A program made the position numbers and the translations under genes. DNA of 64,000 nt, from NCBI GenBank assembly GCA_016710625.1, contig JADJVK010000022.1, positions 13,207-77,206 on the forward strand. The letters run 5' to 3'. The notes under the pieces were generated by a model. That model was not told where the DNA came from, ran no database searches, and was given only the letters and a program-made list of their open reading frames with translations. Source of the stretch: Saprospiraceae bacterium. GTDB taxonomy: Bacteria; Bacteroidota; Bacteroidia; Chitinophagales; Saprospiraceae. Below, piece by piece: positions 19,299-28,984 of the stretch. Within the stretch, counting starts at the first letter, position 1; each line of letters begins with the position of its first letter.

Positions 19299-22200
19299 TT
19301 ATTCAGTAATAATCAGCTGTTTAGTAGCAGAATTATTACTAGTTGTTAATCTATAAGTAAATATACCAGCTGTTGGTAGTTTACTTCTATCAATATCAAT
19401 TTCATTATAACCTTTTGTATAATTTCCATTGACAATTTGGTGAATTTTTCCAACTGCATCATAAATAGTTAATGTTGCATTTGTACTTTCTGGCAAAATA
19501 AACCCAATAATCGTTTTTTGATTAAATGGATTTGGTTTGTTTTGGAATAATTGGAAATTATTATTATCAACCAAACCACTGAATTTCAATGAAATATTCG
19601 CTAAATCTCCTCCAATAGTATAAGCTTCAGCTTTTGTAAATCTAGAGCCAATACTGAACCCATTTTCAATATTTAAGTTTTTCTTCGCTTTAAAAGTCAA
19701 TAAAATGGATTGATTGTTTTGGTCATTCGTACTAATTGTCAAAGCTCCTTCATTTAATAAAGCGAAACCAAAATTATCCTCTTTTAATCCACTTGCATTG
19801 ATAATTTCAAGTTGAGCAGGATCAAAGTTTAAAGTAAATTGGTATCCAGCCAAATTAGCTGATTGATCCAATTTCAATTCGATTGTTTTGGTTTCTCCAG
19901 CTTTCACAAATGTATTTTCAGAAACGAAATTAAAGGATAACCCATTTCTTTCCTCACCATATCCAATTAAATTATTAGCTTTTGCAGAACCATTTACATC
20001 CCCAATTTTCACCCCAATAAAGTTATTGGTATTCACCGACTTAGTTAATGGGTCAAAAGTGAATGATTTTGGATAATTTTCTTTCTCTGGTGTCGCAGTT
20101 GTAAATGAGTAATTCTTATCCAACAATTTCCAAGAAGTATTATTTGAAAAACCATCAGATATGAATAATATCAATTTTCTCAACTCCACCATATCAGCAG
20201 TTGAAATTTTACTATCATTATTGATATCAGCCGCAATTCTCTTGTATGGAGAATTTAAGGATTCTATAGCTAAAACATGCTTATTTATAGCCACCAAATC
20301 AGCTGTAGTTACTCCATTTCTAGGTTCTATTAATTTCTCAGCTGTGATATTATATGTTTTATTCTTTTCCAAAATTAAATTGAAAATACCTTGAGCATCT
20401 GTTTTATATTTTGAAATTCCATTCACTTTAATATCAACATTATCCATATTTTCTTTTGCCTCTGTTTGAACAGTTCCGCTTACAATTGCAGTGTTTCCGT
20501 TAGTATTACAATCAGGATTCATCACAGATTGTACTAAAACAAAAGTTTCTACAAAGTCCCAATTATTATCCGAATCAATTACAAAAAGTGCTACAGTTTG
20601 AGAACCTATTTCTCCTGCACCAAACACTACGTAATCATTCAAACTCAATACTTGATCCAAAGTCATGCTCGAACTATATTCCCCTAATTTAGCCAATCTG
20701 AATCTCAAATTAAACATCGGCGTACAGTTGTCCCAACTAAAGTTATTTAGTTTAGCAGCTTCTAAAGTTGCTTGACAATTATTTGGCATCAACTCTATTG
20801 CTAATAATTTTGCTACTGGAGTCGGTTTTTTACAATCCTTAATGATGAATGTCTTAGAACAAGTTTTCACATTTCCACAATTGTCTTCCACAGACCAAGT
20901 TATCATATGTTTTCCATATTTTAACCCTAAAGATTTGCTTATGGTTACACAAGCTGTATTTCCACCAAAATCTCTTGTTCCATCATTATTTAAGTCCACA
21001 AAATAGCTGTATTTCAGTTGGTCATCTGGTGTACAATCATCTTTAGCAGTTGCACAAAATGAAATCGCATCAGGTCCACAATCCGTAGGATATTGACAAA
21101 TTGTATCATTTTTACAAGTATTACCTGTAAAATCTGGTGCAATTTTATTCACTAATTTGATCACTTGAGTATAGGTCCATTTCCTACCTAAAGGTTTATT
21201 TTGACACCAATCAATTACTGTCCAAGTTCTTAAAATTTTAACACAAGCTGGTTGAGCAATTGGATAGACTTCATCTACATAATTCATCGCAACCAAATCA
21301 CATTTATCATTTCTCAATATTCTTGGTTTTCCAGCATCCTTACCTGTATTTGCACATTCTGTACCAATAGAAGCTATACCTGTACAATTAGATAATTCAA
21401 CTACTTTATCGGGCCAAATGATATTATCTGGTGCAAAATTTGGACTTACATAAAGGTCATTTACAAAATCTTCATTAGCACCAATTCTAATTCTTTCTGA
21501 ACCATCACATGGGTCTGACAAATCGGAACCTGAATCAGTATAATGTCCAGCATTAATAAAGAATGGATTTTGATTTGTAATAACAATTAATTGAGTACAA
21601 GGTGTAGATTGTCTTCCTGCTTTATCTACTGCTCTGAATGTTCTGGTAATCGTCCCTACTCCACATTCAATTTGCGATGTAACTGTTTGAGGAATTGAAA
21701 CAGTACAATTATCAAAAGCCCAACCTTCTTGAATTTGAGATGGAATTCCATTCACTTTTACAATACCTCTATTTTGATTGATACTACAATCTTGTCTTAC
21801 AATTTTTCCAAAATATTTATTGAACCAAGCAGTATCAGCATTTAACACTGGTGAGCTGAAATCATACGATGTACAAGAAATCTCAACATTTGTTGGACAT
21901 TGAATGATTGGAGAAACTCTATCTTCAATAACCACTCTTACGATACAATCATTATAATTCGAACCACAAGCATTAACTGGACGATAATTATCGAGAACAG
22001 TACCAGCTATTGGAGCACTATCATAAACTCTTAATAAAACGTTGACAACAGTGTCTTCACAACAGAAATTTACATAGTCATTTAATAATTTTGAATTCTC
22101 ACAGCTAGAAGCTTTTGGATCCAATCTTTTAACTTTAAAATATACATTTCCGCAATTATCCCAACTTCCTTCATCAAATTTATTTGCATCTACTCTAGCA

Positions 22201-25200
22201 GATCCGCAGGCACCTGATCCAAGAGAAACCTGAGATACAGTTCTACAAACAGGAACTGGAGCTGTAATATCTCTTACAAAAATATCAAAAGTGATACATT
22301 CAGACACATTTCCACATTCATCAACAGCTCTATATTTGAAGTTGTAATTTCCTGCTGGAAATCCTTCATATCTATATAAGCTATCATTTACTTTTGTAAC
22401 AGTTGCACCATCCGGTAACATAGTTAATAAAGTAGTTGTTCCACAAATAGTTCCAGTATTATAAGAAACACTATAGCTAACCTTGCTGCATTTATCAGTA
22501 ATAACTGGGACTGGGAAATAACCACTTGACAAACAATTCAACCCATCAGTAGTAACAGTTATGTCAGTAGGACAAACTAATGTTGGATTGGTAATGTCTC
22601 TAACTCTCACAAATTGTGTATCAATTCTAACTGACTGATCACACCAATCGTATAATCTCCATTGTCTTAATAAAGTATAACCATTTCCACAATCTGGTAT
22701 TTTATAAGTTTTAACCGTCCATTGAATAGATCCACATAATCCAACAGTTGGTTTACCAGTAGTTGCTACTGGTACAGAATCTCTATATGCTGCATTACAA
22801 ACATCGAAAATTGGGTTATTTCCAGGTTTGCCATCATAATCTTTAGGCATTACAACATCAGCCAAAGTAGATCTTCTATAATTGATAACTTGTGTACAGT
22901 TAGTTACATTTCCATAAATATCTATTGCTGACCAAGTTCTATCGATTCTACGAGTCAAAATATTTGGACAACCATAATCTGTAATTTTATCAATAAATGT
23001 CAATGTTGAAGCAGAGCATTTATCAGGATTACCACTAGTTGCTAAATATTTGTTTTGATTACTAACTTGAGTTAAGTTAACTCCTAATTTCAATCCATTC
23101 GGGAAACCAGTAAATGAAGGGTTTTGAGAACTTCCACATAAAAACGATGTATCTCTACAATTTAAAACAGGAGCAGTTTTTTCTTCCACTTTTATTTTTC
23201 CCCAACATTTATTATAATTACAATTGTAAACTTCATAAGTTAACAATGCTCCAATATCAGTAATTGTCAATGTATCATTTACTGTAATATTATCTTTATG
23301 ATAAATTTTCACTTTCAAACCATCATAACACAAAGGATCGCCTTCTAATAACATATCCCAGTTTACAACAGCCATGCAATTTGTATCTAATGAAACATTC
23401 AATAAATCATTACAAACCATAGTAAAGTCTGGAGTTCTATCCACAACGTAAGTAAGGATTTGTGAACATCCATATTGATTAGTTATTTTCAATTTGTAAG
23501 AACCTTCAGTAGTAACTGTTGTGTCTTTAAGTGTATGTCCTCCATTTAACCACAAATAAGTATAACCTGCTGGTCCAATAAGTTTTACACTTCCACCTGG
23601 ACAAACACAATAGTGTCTTGGTTGATCTTCTATTGGATTTGGATTTACAGTAACTAAAACAGAAATTGTATCACTTTTACATCCAAATGGAGAAACGCCA
23701 TAAACTTTATAGGTTACAGATAATGGAGCAAAAGTTCCATTATGTAATCTTTGTGCTATTGAATTTCCAGACCCAGCTGTTGCTCCAACTGCATTAGGTG
23801 TAGGAATAACAAGATAATTAATTATTGTACCAGGTACAGTGCTATTAATAGTTATATTGGTATAATCATTACTGCAAATTGTTTGCGATGCAGGAATTGC
23901 AGTTAAAACAGGTTTGTCATTAATATTAATAACAGTTTTAACTGGAGAACTTTCACAACCATTGGCAACATTAGTTACCCAAACCATATACATTCCTGCT
24001 ACAGATGAGCTAATTGGCAAACTAGTTGGTCCAATTGGCATTAATGTATCCATTAAAAATGCAGTTGCAGGTCCTGGAACTGGGTTTGTATTATAAAATT
24101 TGAAAACTGGCGGTACTAATGGTAATGAACCTTGATTTGTAGTCAAATTTGGTCCAACCCAAGTCGAGTTACCAAAATTATATTGTAAACTATTACCAAC
24201 TCCAGGAACAGGGAAATCTTCTTGAACAGGAATTGGTGTTGAATTTAAACCATTTGCATATCCACCACTTGCTGTAATAGCTCCACCTTCATAACTAATG
24301 AATTGGAGAACAGCAGTTGGGTTTGGACAAGTAGCACTATTAACATAAACTAATGCAATACCATCTGTCGGACCATTTTGAATTCCATTAACAGGATATA
24401 CAAAATCAACTGCTCCATAACCATTACCTTCATTATCTATTAACCCACTCAAAACCTTTGTATCATAAACAATAGCTGCAGTTGGTATATTTCCATTATA
24501 TAATTGTAATGTATAACATGCCAAATTTGTGCCAGCTGGACCAGCAACTTCTATAAATTCATTTGCATCTGTACCTATATTATCATAATGAAATTCAGAG
24601 ATAATAACATTCGGAACAGTTGGTAAAGATGGTGTAGCTTGTGGCTTAAGTGTATCAATTTCGTTTAAACACAAATTAATTGGATTATCAACTGCTAAAA
24701 TAGTTGGTGGTGCTGGTAAAGGGTTAACAACCATTTGATAACTAGCAATTGACAAACAACCATTTGCATTTGTACAAGTAACTGTATATGTATTGGATGT
24801 TGTCATGGTAAGTGTAATAGTTGGTGTCGTTGCTCCATTACTCCATGTATATCCAGTAAAATTATTTGGTGTTGTAGAAAAAGTGCAACTTGTTCCAAAG
24901 CAAACTGGTGAAGGAGGAACTGCATTTACAACAACAGTTGGTGGGGCTGTGACTGTAACTGTTGCCGCTGTAACCCCTGTACAAAGATTCGCATCAGTTA
25001 CTGTAACGGTATATGTTGTATTCACACTAGGACTAACTGTAATTGATTGAGTTGTTTCTCCAGTACTCCAACTATATGCATTATAAGCAGCAAGTGTACT
25101 TAAAGTAGTACTATTTCCTTGGCAAATATTTAAATTACCAGTAATTACTGGAACTGGCAATGGATTTACATTTATTGTAATACTGGCTGTGCCAATACAA

Positions 25201-28200
25201 CCTGCAGCATCTTGTACTGTAACAGTATAAGTTGTCATTGAAGTTGGAGATACCGTAATTGTAGATGTTGATTGCCCAGTACTCCAAGCATAAGTACTAT
25301 ATGTTGAACTCAAACTCAGCACTGCTGAACTACCAGAACAAATTGGACCATTAGGATTTGATAATATCGTTGGTGTAATTGCACCTCCAACAGTCACTGT
25401 TGCTGATCCTGTTCCAGAACATGCTCCGTCAGAAACAGTTACCGTAAATGTAGTAGTATTACTTACATTTTGTGAAAATGATTGAGTTGTTTGTCCTGAA
25501 CTCCAAGTATAAGACAAATAACCAGCTGTTGCTGAAACATTTACAATACCCCCTGAAGGACTACAAATAAAAGTTGGATTTACTGTTACCATTGGAGTTA
25601 AACTTGATCCAACAGTAATTGTAATTGATGCGGTTGATGTACATAATCCACCATCAGAAACCGTTACAGTATAAGTAGTTGTAATACTTGGTGAAACTGT
25701 AATTGAAGGTGTTGATTCACCAGTACTCCAACTGTAAGTTACGAAAGGTCCACCATTTACAGTTAATGTAGATGAACCACTATTACAAATGGTATTTTGT
25801 GTCGCTGAAATACTTGGCGATAATGATGAAATTGTATAAGTCAATTTTACCGGTGTACTTTCACAAGTATTCGGTTCTGAACAAGAGCTTGCTCTGCTCG
25901 TAACCCATACCATGAACATGCCAGGAGTTGCAGTATTTAATGGTGTAGAAGTTGAATTTAAAGTCAAAGTTGGTCCGCTATAAAATGGAGTTACACCTCC
26001 TAATGTAGGGTCAACTGAATAAAAATTAAAACATGCAGCACTAGTTTGTAATGAATCTTTTGAATCTGTTTGAGGACCTACCCAAGTTCCATTTATTAAT
26101 TGTAAACTTTGTCCTACAGGTTCAGTACCTGCTTCAGAAACTGGAATATTTTTTGAAACTATACTCTTAGCCCAACCAGATGCACCTGTAGTAACTCCTT
26201 CATAACTTATAAATTCAATTAAATCGCTTAATTCTGGACAAGTAGCACTTTGTCTATAAAGTAAAGCCATACCATCATTAGCTCCATTTTGAATATTTGC
26301 TCTTAAAAAAGAGACAGCTCCATAGCCACATCCATTTTCATTATCAATTGTACCTGACAAAGAAATTGAATCATAGCCAACAGCAGCTGTTGGAGCTGAA
26401 CCATTATAAAAAATAATTTTATAACAGCTTAAATCTGTACCTGCTGGTCCACCAACTTCTACAAACTCATTAACATCAGTACCTGTATTATCATAATGAA
26501 TTTCAGTTATTTTAACACTTGGCAGTTTTTGACAAATCCTTGAACCCGTTGGTGCAATTATATCAGATCCATTTTGACAAACGGTTCTATTTAAATTTGA
26601 AATTGTTGGAGGAGCAGGTTTCATTCTAATAGTAATAATCTGTTCCCCTTGACAATCCCCCTCATTATATCCAGTTACTGTTACAACATAATCTTTATTT
26701 ACTGTAACAGTAAATGTATTTCCATATGAATAAGTATCTGCATCATATCTCCATGAATAAACTTGAGCTCCACTAGCTGTAATTGTGATAGAAGTACCAG
26801 CTGCAACACAAGTATCTGGAGAAACATTTGTTGTAATATTATTAGTGCAACAACTTGTTAAACAACTTGCATTATTTACTTTACTATCTATCAAATCCCC
26901 AGGTTGAGGACCAAAACCATATGCAAAATTAATTCCAGTTGAAACCAAATGGCAATAACTCATCACAGTTCCAGTGTTAGCTGGTGGCAATCCTGGTGCA
27001 GGTGGGCAAGTGCCTTCATTATATCCAGCATTTGTACCACAATCATCTATTTTTGTATTTGCTCCATTCCAATTACAGGCATGAGTATGAGGACTTCCTA
27101 AATTATGACCCAATTCATGTGTACAAACTTCGACATTCCATGAAAAAGTTGGGACATTTGAAATAGTATTGGAAAGTGAACCACTTACTGCAACTCTATA
27201 ATCATAAGGGCTTCCATTATAAGTACTTACAGCATTACATAGCACATTTAGCCAAGCAACTCCGCCTCCCATACCTGGGTGTAACAAGTGAAACATATCA
27301 CTATTCGGCATATAATTAGCTGGTAATGACCAACCAAATGATTCTAGTGCAGTAACAGTTGAAGTATAATTAAAAGTATCTGAAGCAGCTGTATTAAAAA
27401 TATAAATATCTCCAATTTTTTGATGTACATTATGTAAAGCATAAATTGCTCCCATGTTATTGGACAATGCTCTAATATAATTTGTAGCTGTAGTTGAATT
27501 AGAACCAAATCTAGTACTATACATTGGATAAGAAACTAAAAATCCAACTCGGACACATTTATTAATAGTTACATTTTGTCCCCTTAGCTCCTCAATTAAA
27601 TTAATTAATCCATCTTCTTCAGGAATCTGGTCGGCAGATGCACAAGTGAAAGGGTTTCCAATTTTTAGTTTTTGTTCCTCATAAATAATATAAGTAGGTT
27701 CAGAATTTTTAGGTTGGTTCAATAACTGGCCAATTACTATATTACCAGTTGATTTTGATGAAATAATACCATAAATATCGCCATTTCTAAAAAATGAAAT
27801 TCCCACAACTGATGTAGGGTCATTTTCAATGATACCTCTAAAACTTTTACCTGGATCTATTTTATTAATAGGTGAAGTTGCAGAATTAATTGGAATATTT
27901 GCTTGAGTAGATTCATATAATAGTATATCAATGAATTTTCCATTATAAGGAATCTTCAAACGATAAGCTCCGTTGTGAATTTCCCAAATTTTTGAAAACT
28001 CTAAAAAATTAGATTGAACGTAAGTCGCACCGAGAACATCATTTTTTGCATCTGGGTCTTCAGCTACAATTGAGAATGGTATGATTTCTTTAACGCCATC
28101 GCCAGTATTTTTCCAAGAATTTACTTCATTGAAAATAATGCTAGATTCTTTTTGCCCAATTATAGAAATTAAGGGCATTACTAAAAGTAATACAATGTAT

Positions 28201-28211
28201 AAATTTTTCAT
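19299..28211 (-). CDS. Giant secreted metzincin protease with lamin-tail, Ig-like, dockerin, cohesin and T9SS modules
   Basis: A 2970-residue exported protein, signal peptide 1-19. Residues ~190-450 form a reprolysin-like metzincin domain: the zinc motif HELGHNLGSPH (H365, E366, H369, H375) and the Met-turn VMSY (M417). Downstream come lamin-tail-like domain 1 (~560-740, ITEIHYDNTGTDVNEFVEV), at least five Ig-like repeats of 72-75 residues (~787-1144), lamin-tail-like domain 2 (~1200-1390), a long cysteine-bearing region with HYR-like segments (~1590-2560), a carboxypeptidase-regulatory-like segment plus dockerin-like repeats (~2567-2690; ADINNDSKISTADMVELRKL), a cohesin-like domain (~2757-2879) and a T9SS sorting domain (~2880-2970; QNKPNPFNQKTIIGFILPES). 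It should be cell-surface or extracellular. The substrate is unknown. No frameshift was found along 8.9 kb. Confidence 0.85.
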   Translation of the reverse strand: MKNLYIVLLLVMPLISIIGQKESSIIFNEVNSWKNTGDGVKEIIPFSIVAEDPDAKNDVLGATYVQSNFLEFSKIWEIHNGAYRLKIPYNGKFIDILLYESTQANIPINSATSPINKIDPGKSFRGIIENDPTSVVGISFFRNGDIYGIISSKSTGNIVIGQLLNQPKNSEPTYIIYEEQKLKIGNPFTCASADQIPEEDGLINLIEELRGQNVTINKCVRVGFLVSYPMYSTRFGSNSTTATNYIRALSNNMGAIYALHNVHQKIGDIYIFNTAASDTFNYTSTVTALESFGWSLPANYMPNSDMFHLLHPGMGGGVAWLNVLCNAVSTYNGSPYDYRVAVSGSLSNTISNVPTFSWNVEVCTHELGHNLGSPHTHACNWNGANTKIDDCGTNAGYNEGTCPPAPGLPPANTGTVMSYCHLVSTGINFAYGFGPQPGDLIDSKVNNASCLTSCCTNNITTNVSPDTCVAAGTSITITASGAQVYSWRYDADTYSYGNTFTVTVNKDYVVTVTGYNEGDCQGEQIITIRMKPAPPTISNLNRTVCQNGSDIIAPTGSRICQKLPSVKITEIHYDNTGTDVNEFVEVGGPAGTDLSCYKIIFYNGSAPTAAVGYDSISLSGTIDNENGCGYGAVSFLRANIQNGANDGMALLYRQSATCPELSDLIEFISYEGVTTGASGWAKSIVSKNIPVSEAGTEPVGQSLQLINGTWVGPQTDSKDSLQTSAACFNFYSVDPTLGGVTPFYSGPTLTLNSTSTPLNTATPGMFMVWVTSRASSCSEPNTCESTPVKLTYTISSLSPSISATQNTICNSGSSTLTVNGGPFVTYSWSTGESTPSITVSPSITTTYTVTVSDGGLCTSTASITITVGSSLTPMVTVNPTFICSPSGGIVNVSATAGYLSYTWSSGQTTQSFSQNVSNTTTFTVTVSDGACSGTGSATVTVGGAITPTILSNPNGPICSGSSAVLSLSSTYSTYAWSTGQSTSTITVSPTSMTTYTVTVQDAAGCIGTASITINVNPLPVPVITGNLNICQGNSTTLSTLAAYNAYSWSTGETTQSITVSPSVNTTYTVTVTDANLCTGVTAATVTVTAPPTVVVNAVPPSPVCFGTSCTFSTTPNNFTGYTWSNGATTPTITLTMTTSNTYTVTCTNANGCLSIASYQMVVNPLPAPPTILAVDNPINLCLNEIDTLKPQATPSLPTVPNVIISEFHYDNIGTDANEFIEVAGPAGTNLACYTLQLYNGNIPTAAIVYDTKVLSGLIDNEGNGYGAVDFVYPVNGIQNGPTDGIALVYVNSATCPNPTAVLQFISYEGGAITASGGYANGLNSTPIPVQEDFPVPGVGNSLQYNFGNSTWVGPNLTTNQGSLPLVPPVFKFYNTNPVPGPATAFLMDTLMPIGPTSLPISSSVAGMYMVWVTNVANGCESSPVKTVININDKPVLTAIPASQTICSNDYTNITINSTVPGTIINYLVIPTPNAVGATAGSGNSIAQRLHNGTFAPLSVTYKVYGVSPFGCKSDTISVLVTVNPNPIEDQPRHYCVCPGGSVKLIGPAGYTYLWLNGGHTLKDTTVTTEGSYKLKITNQYGCSQILTYVVDRTPDFTMVCNDLLNVSLDTNCMAVVNWDMLLEGDPLCYDGLKVKIYHKDNITVNDTLTITDIGALLTYEVYNCNYNKCWGKIKVEEKTAPVLNCRDTSFLCGSSQNPSFTGFPNGLKLGVNLTQVSNQNKYLATSGNPDKCSASTLTFIDKITDYGCPNILTRRIDRTWSAIDIYGNVTNCTQVINYRRSTLADVVMPKDYDGKPGNNPIFDVCNAAYRDSVPVATTGKPTVGLCGSIQWTVKTYKIPDCGNGYTLLRQWRLYDWCDQSVRIDTQFVRVRDITNPTLVCPTDITVTTDGLNCLSSGYFPVPVITDKCSKVSYSVSYNTGTICGTTTLLTMLPDGATVTKVNDSLYRYEGFPAGNYNFKYRAVDECGNVSECITFDIFVRDITAPVPVCRTVSQVSLGSGACGSARVDANKFDEGSWDNCGNVYFKVKRLDPKASSCENSKLLNDYVNFCCEDTVVNVLLRVYDSAPIAGTVLDNYRPVNACGSNYNDCIVRVVIEDRVSPIIQCPTNVEISCTSYDFSSPVLNADTAWFNKYFGKIVRQDCSINQNRGIVKVNGIPSQIQEGWAFDNCTVSIPQTVTSQIECGVGTITRTFRAVDKAGRQSTPCTQLIVITNQNPFFINAGHYTDSGSDLSDPCDGSERIRIGANEDFVNDLYVSPNFAPDNIIWPDKVVELSNCTGIASIGTECANTGKDAGKPRILRNDKCDLVAMNYVDEVYPIAQPACVKILRTWTVIDWCQNKPLGRKWTYTQVIKLVNKIAPDFTGNTCKNDTICQYPTDCGPDAISFCATAKDDCTPDDQLKYSYFVDLNNDGTRDFGGNTACVTISKSLGLKYGKHMITWSVEDNCGNVKTCSKTFIIKDCKKPTPVAKLLAIELMPNNCQATLEAAKLNNFSWDNCTPMFNLRFRLAKLGEYSSSMTLDQVLSLNDYVVFGAGEIGSQTVALFVIDSDNNWDFVETFVLVQSVMNPDCNTNGNTAIVSGTVQTEAKENMDNVDIKVNGISKYKTDAQGIFNLILEKNKTYNITAEKLIEPRNGVTTADLVAINKHVLAIESLNSPYKRIAADINNDSKISTADMVELRKLILFISDGFSNNTSWKLLDKNYSFTTATPEKENYPKSFTFDPLTKSVNTNNFIGVKIGDVNGSAKANNLIGYGEERNGLSFNFVSENTFVKAGETKTIELKLDQSANLAGYQFTLNFDPAQLEIINASGLKEDNFGFALLNEGALTISTNDQNNQSILLTFKAKKNLNIENGFSIGSRFTKAEAYTIGGDLANISLKFSGLVDNNNFQLFQNKPNPFNQKTIIGFILPESTNATLTIYDAVGKIHQIVNGNYTKGYNEIDIDRSKLPTAGIFTYRLTTSNNSATKQLIITE
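24780..25850 (-). repeat. Tandem Ig-like domain repeats inside the giant protease gene
   Basis: Five successive domain units can be followed by the word CTCCA on the plus strand at 24841, 25066, 25282, 25501 and 25726, which gives unit lengths of 225, 216, 219 and 225 bp. Each unit encodes a pattern like YSWSTGETTQSITVSPS followed by TTYTVTVTDANLC. They arose by in-frame duplication and have since diverged. Confidence 0.8.
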
Positions 28212-28447
28212 AAGATCATAATTCGTTTTAATAATTTCTTCATACTTTAATGAAGAAAATCAATAACATATAAATTAAATAGATAATGGATATGTTTTTT
28301 GGTTTAAAATCGTCGTAAAGATATGTTTTTTAACCTATATGGTACAAGTTTTTTGATATTAAATCAACATTAATTTTATTAAATGCCACTATATTGGAAA
28401 CCATTGTGTTAAATTTGTGCTTTATTTTTTTTAATCTTAAATATTAG

Positions 28448-28984
28448 ATGGATAAGCTAATTGTAACATCTTTATTAAAGCAGATGTTAACTCAAAATAA
28501 TCAATCTGTTTATGAAATATCAACAAAAAAAAGAGTCATGTTGGTGTTTTTAAGACACTTTGGTTGTTTTTTTTGCCGTGAAACACTTGATGAATTATCC
28601 AAATTTTTTGAAGAGTTAAGCAAAAATAATACTCAGTTAATTTTTGTTCATATGTCTGAAAATCAAGTTGCTGAACAATATTTTGTAAAGTATGGGCTAA
28701 ATGATATTCAGCATGTGAGTGACAAAGAGTGTTATTACTATAATATGTTCAAACTTGGGAAAGCGACAACCAAGCAACTATTAAATTTACAATCTTTTAT
28801 TCGTGGTTTCGATTCTGCTTTTATCAAAGGTCGAGGAGGAGCACTTCCAAATGAAAAGACTGGAGATGAATATCAAATGCCCGGTATTTTCATAATTGAC
28901 AATGGATTGATTACCAACCAATTTATTCACAAAACGCCTTCTGACAAACCAGATTATAATAACTTAATAAAAAGCCAGTTTTGA
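28448..28984 (+). CDS. Peroxiredoxin-like (PRXL2/AhpC-TSA) protein
   Basis: Cytoplasmic thioredoxin-fold protein of 178 residues. The strand VMLVFLRHFGCFFCRETLDEL carries a CxxC pair (C40, C43) at the start of helix 1, as in PRXL2/FAM213-type peroxiredoxin-like proteins, and MPGIFIIDNGLITNQFIHK is the typical cis-proline strand and hairpin (MPG). The middle insertion ends with FIKGRGGALPNEKTGDEYQMPG, also usual in this family. A role in thiol redox defence is inferred from the fold. The stop codon overlaps the TTG start of the ABC exporter by 4 bp (TTGA), so the two are translationally coupled. Confidence 0.82.
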   Translation: MDKLIVTSLLKQMLTQNNQSVYEISTKKRVMLVFLRHFGCFFCRETLDELSKFFEELSKNNTQLIFVHMSENQVAEQYFVKYGLNDIQHVSDKECYYYNMFKLGKATTKQLLNLQSFIRGFDSAFIKGRGGALPNEKTGDEYQMPGIFIIDNGLITNQFIHKTPSDKPDYNNLIKSQF

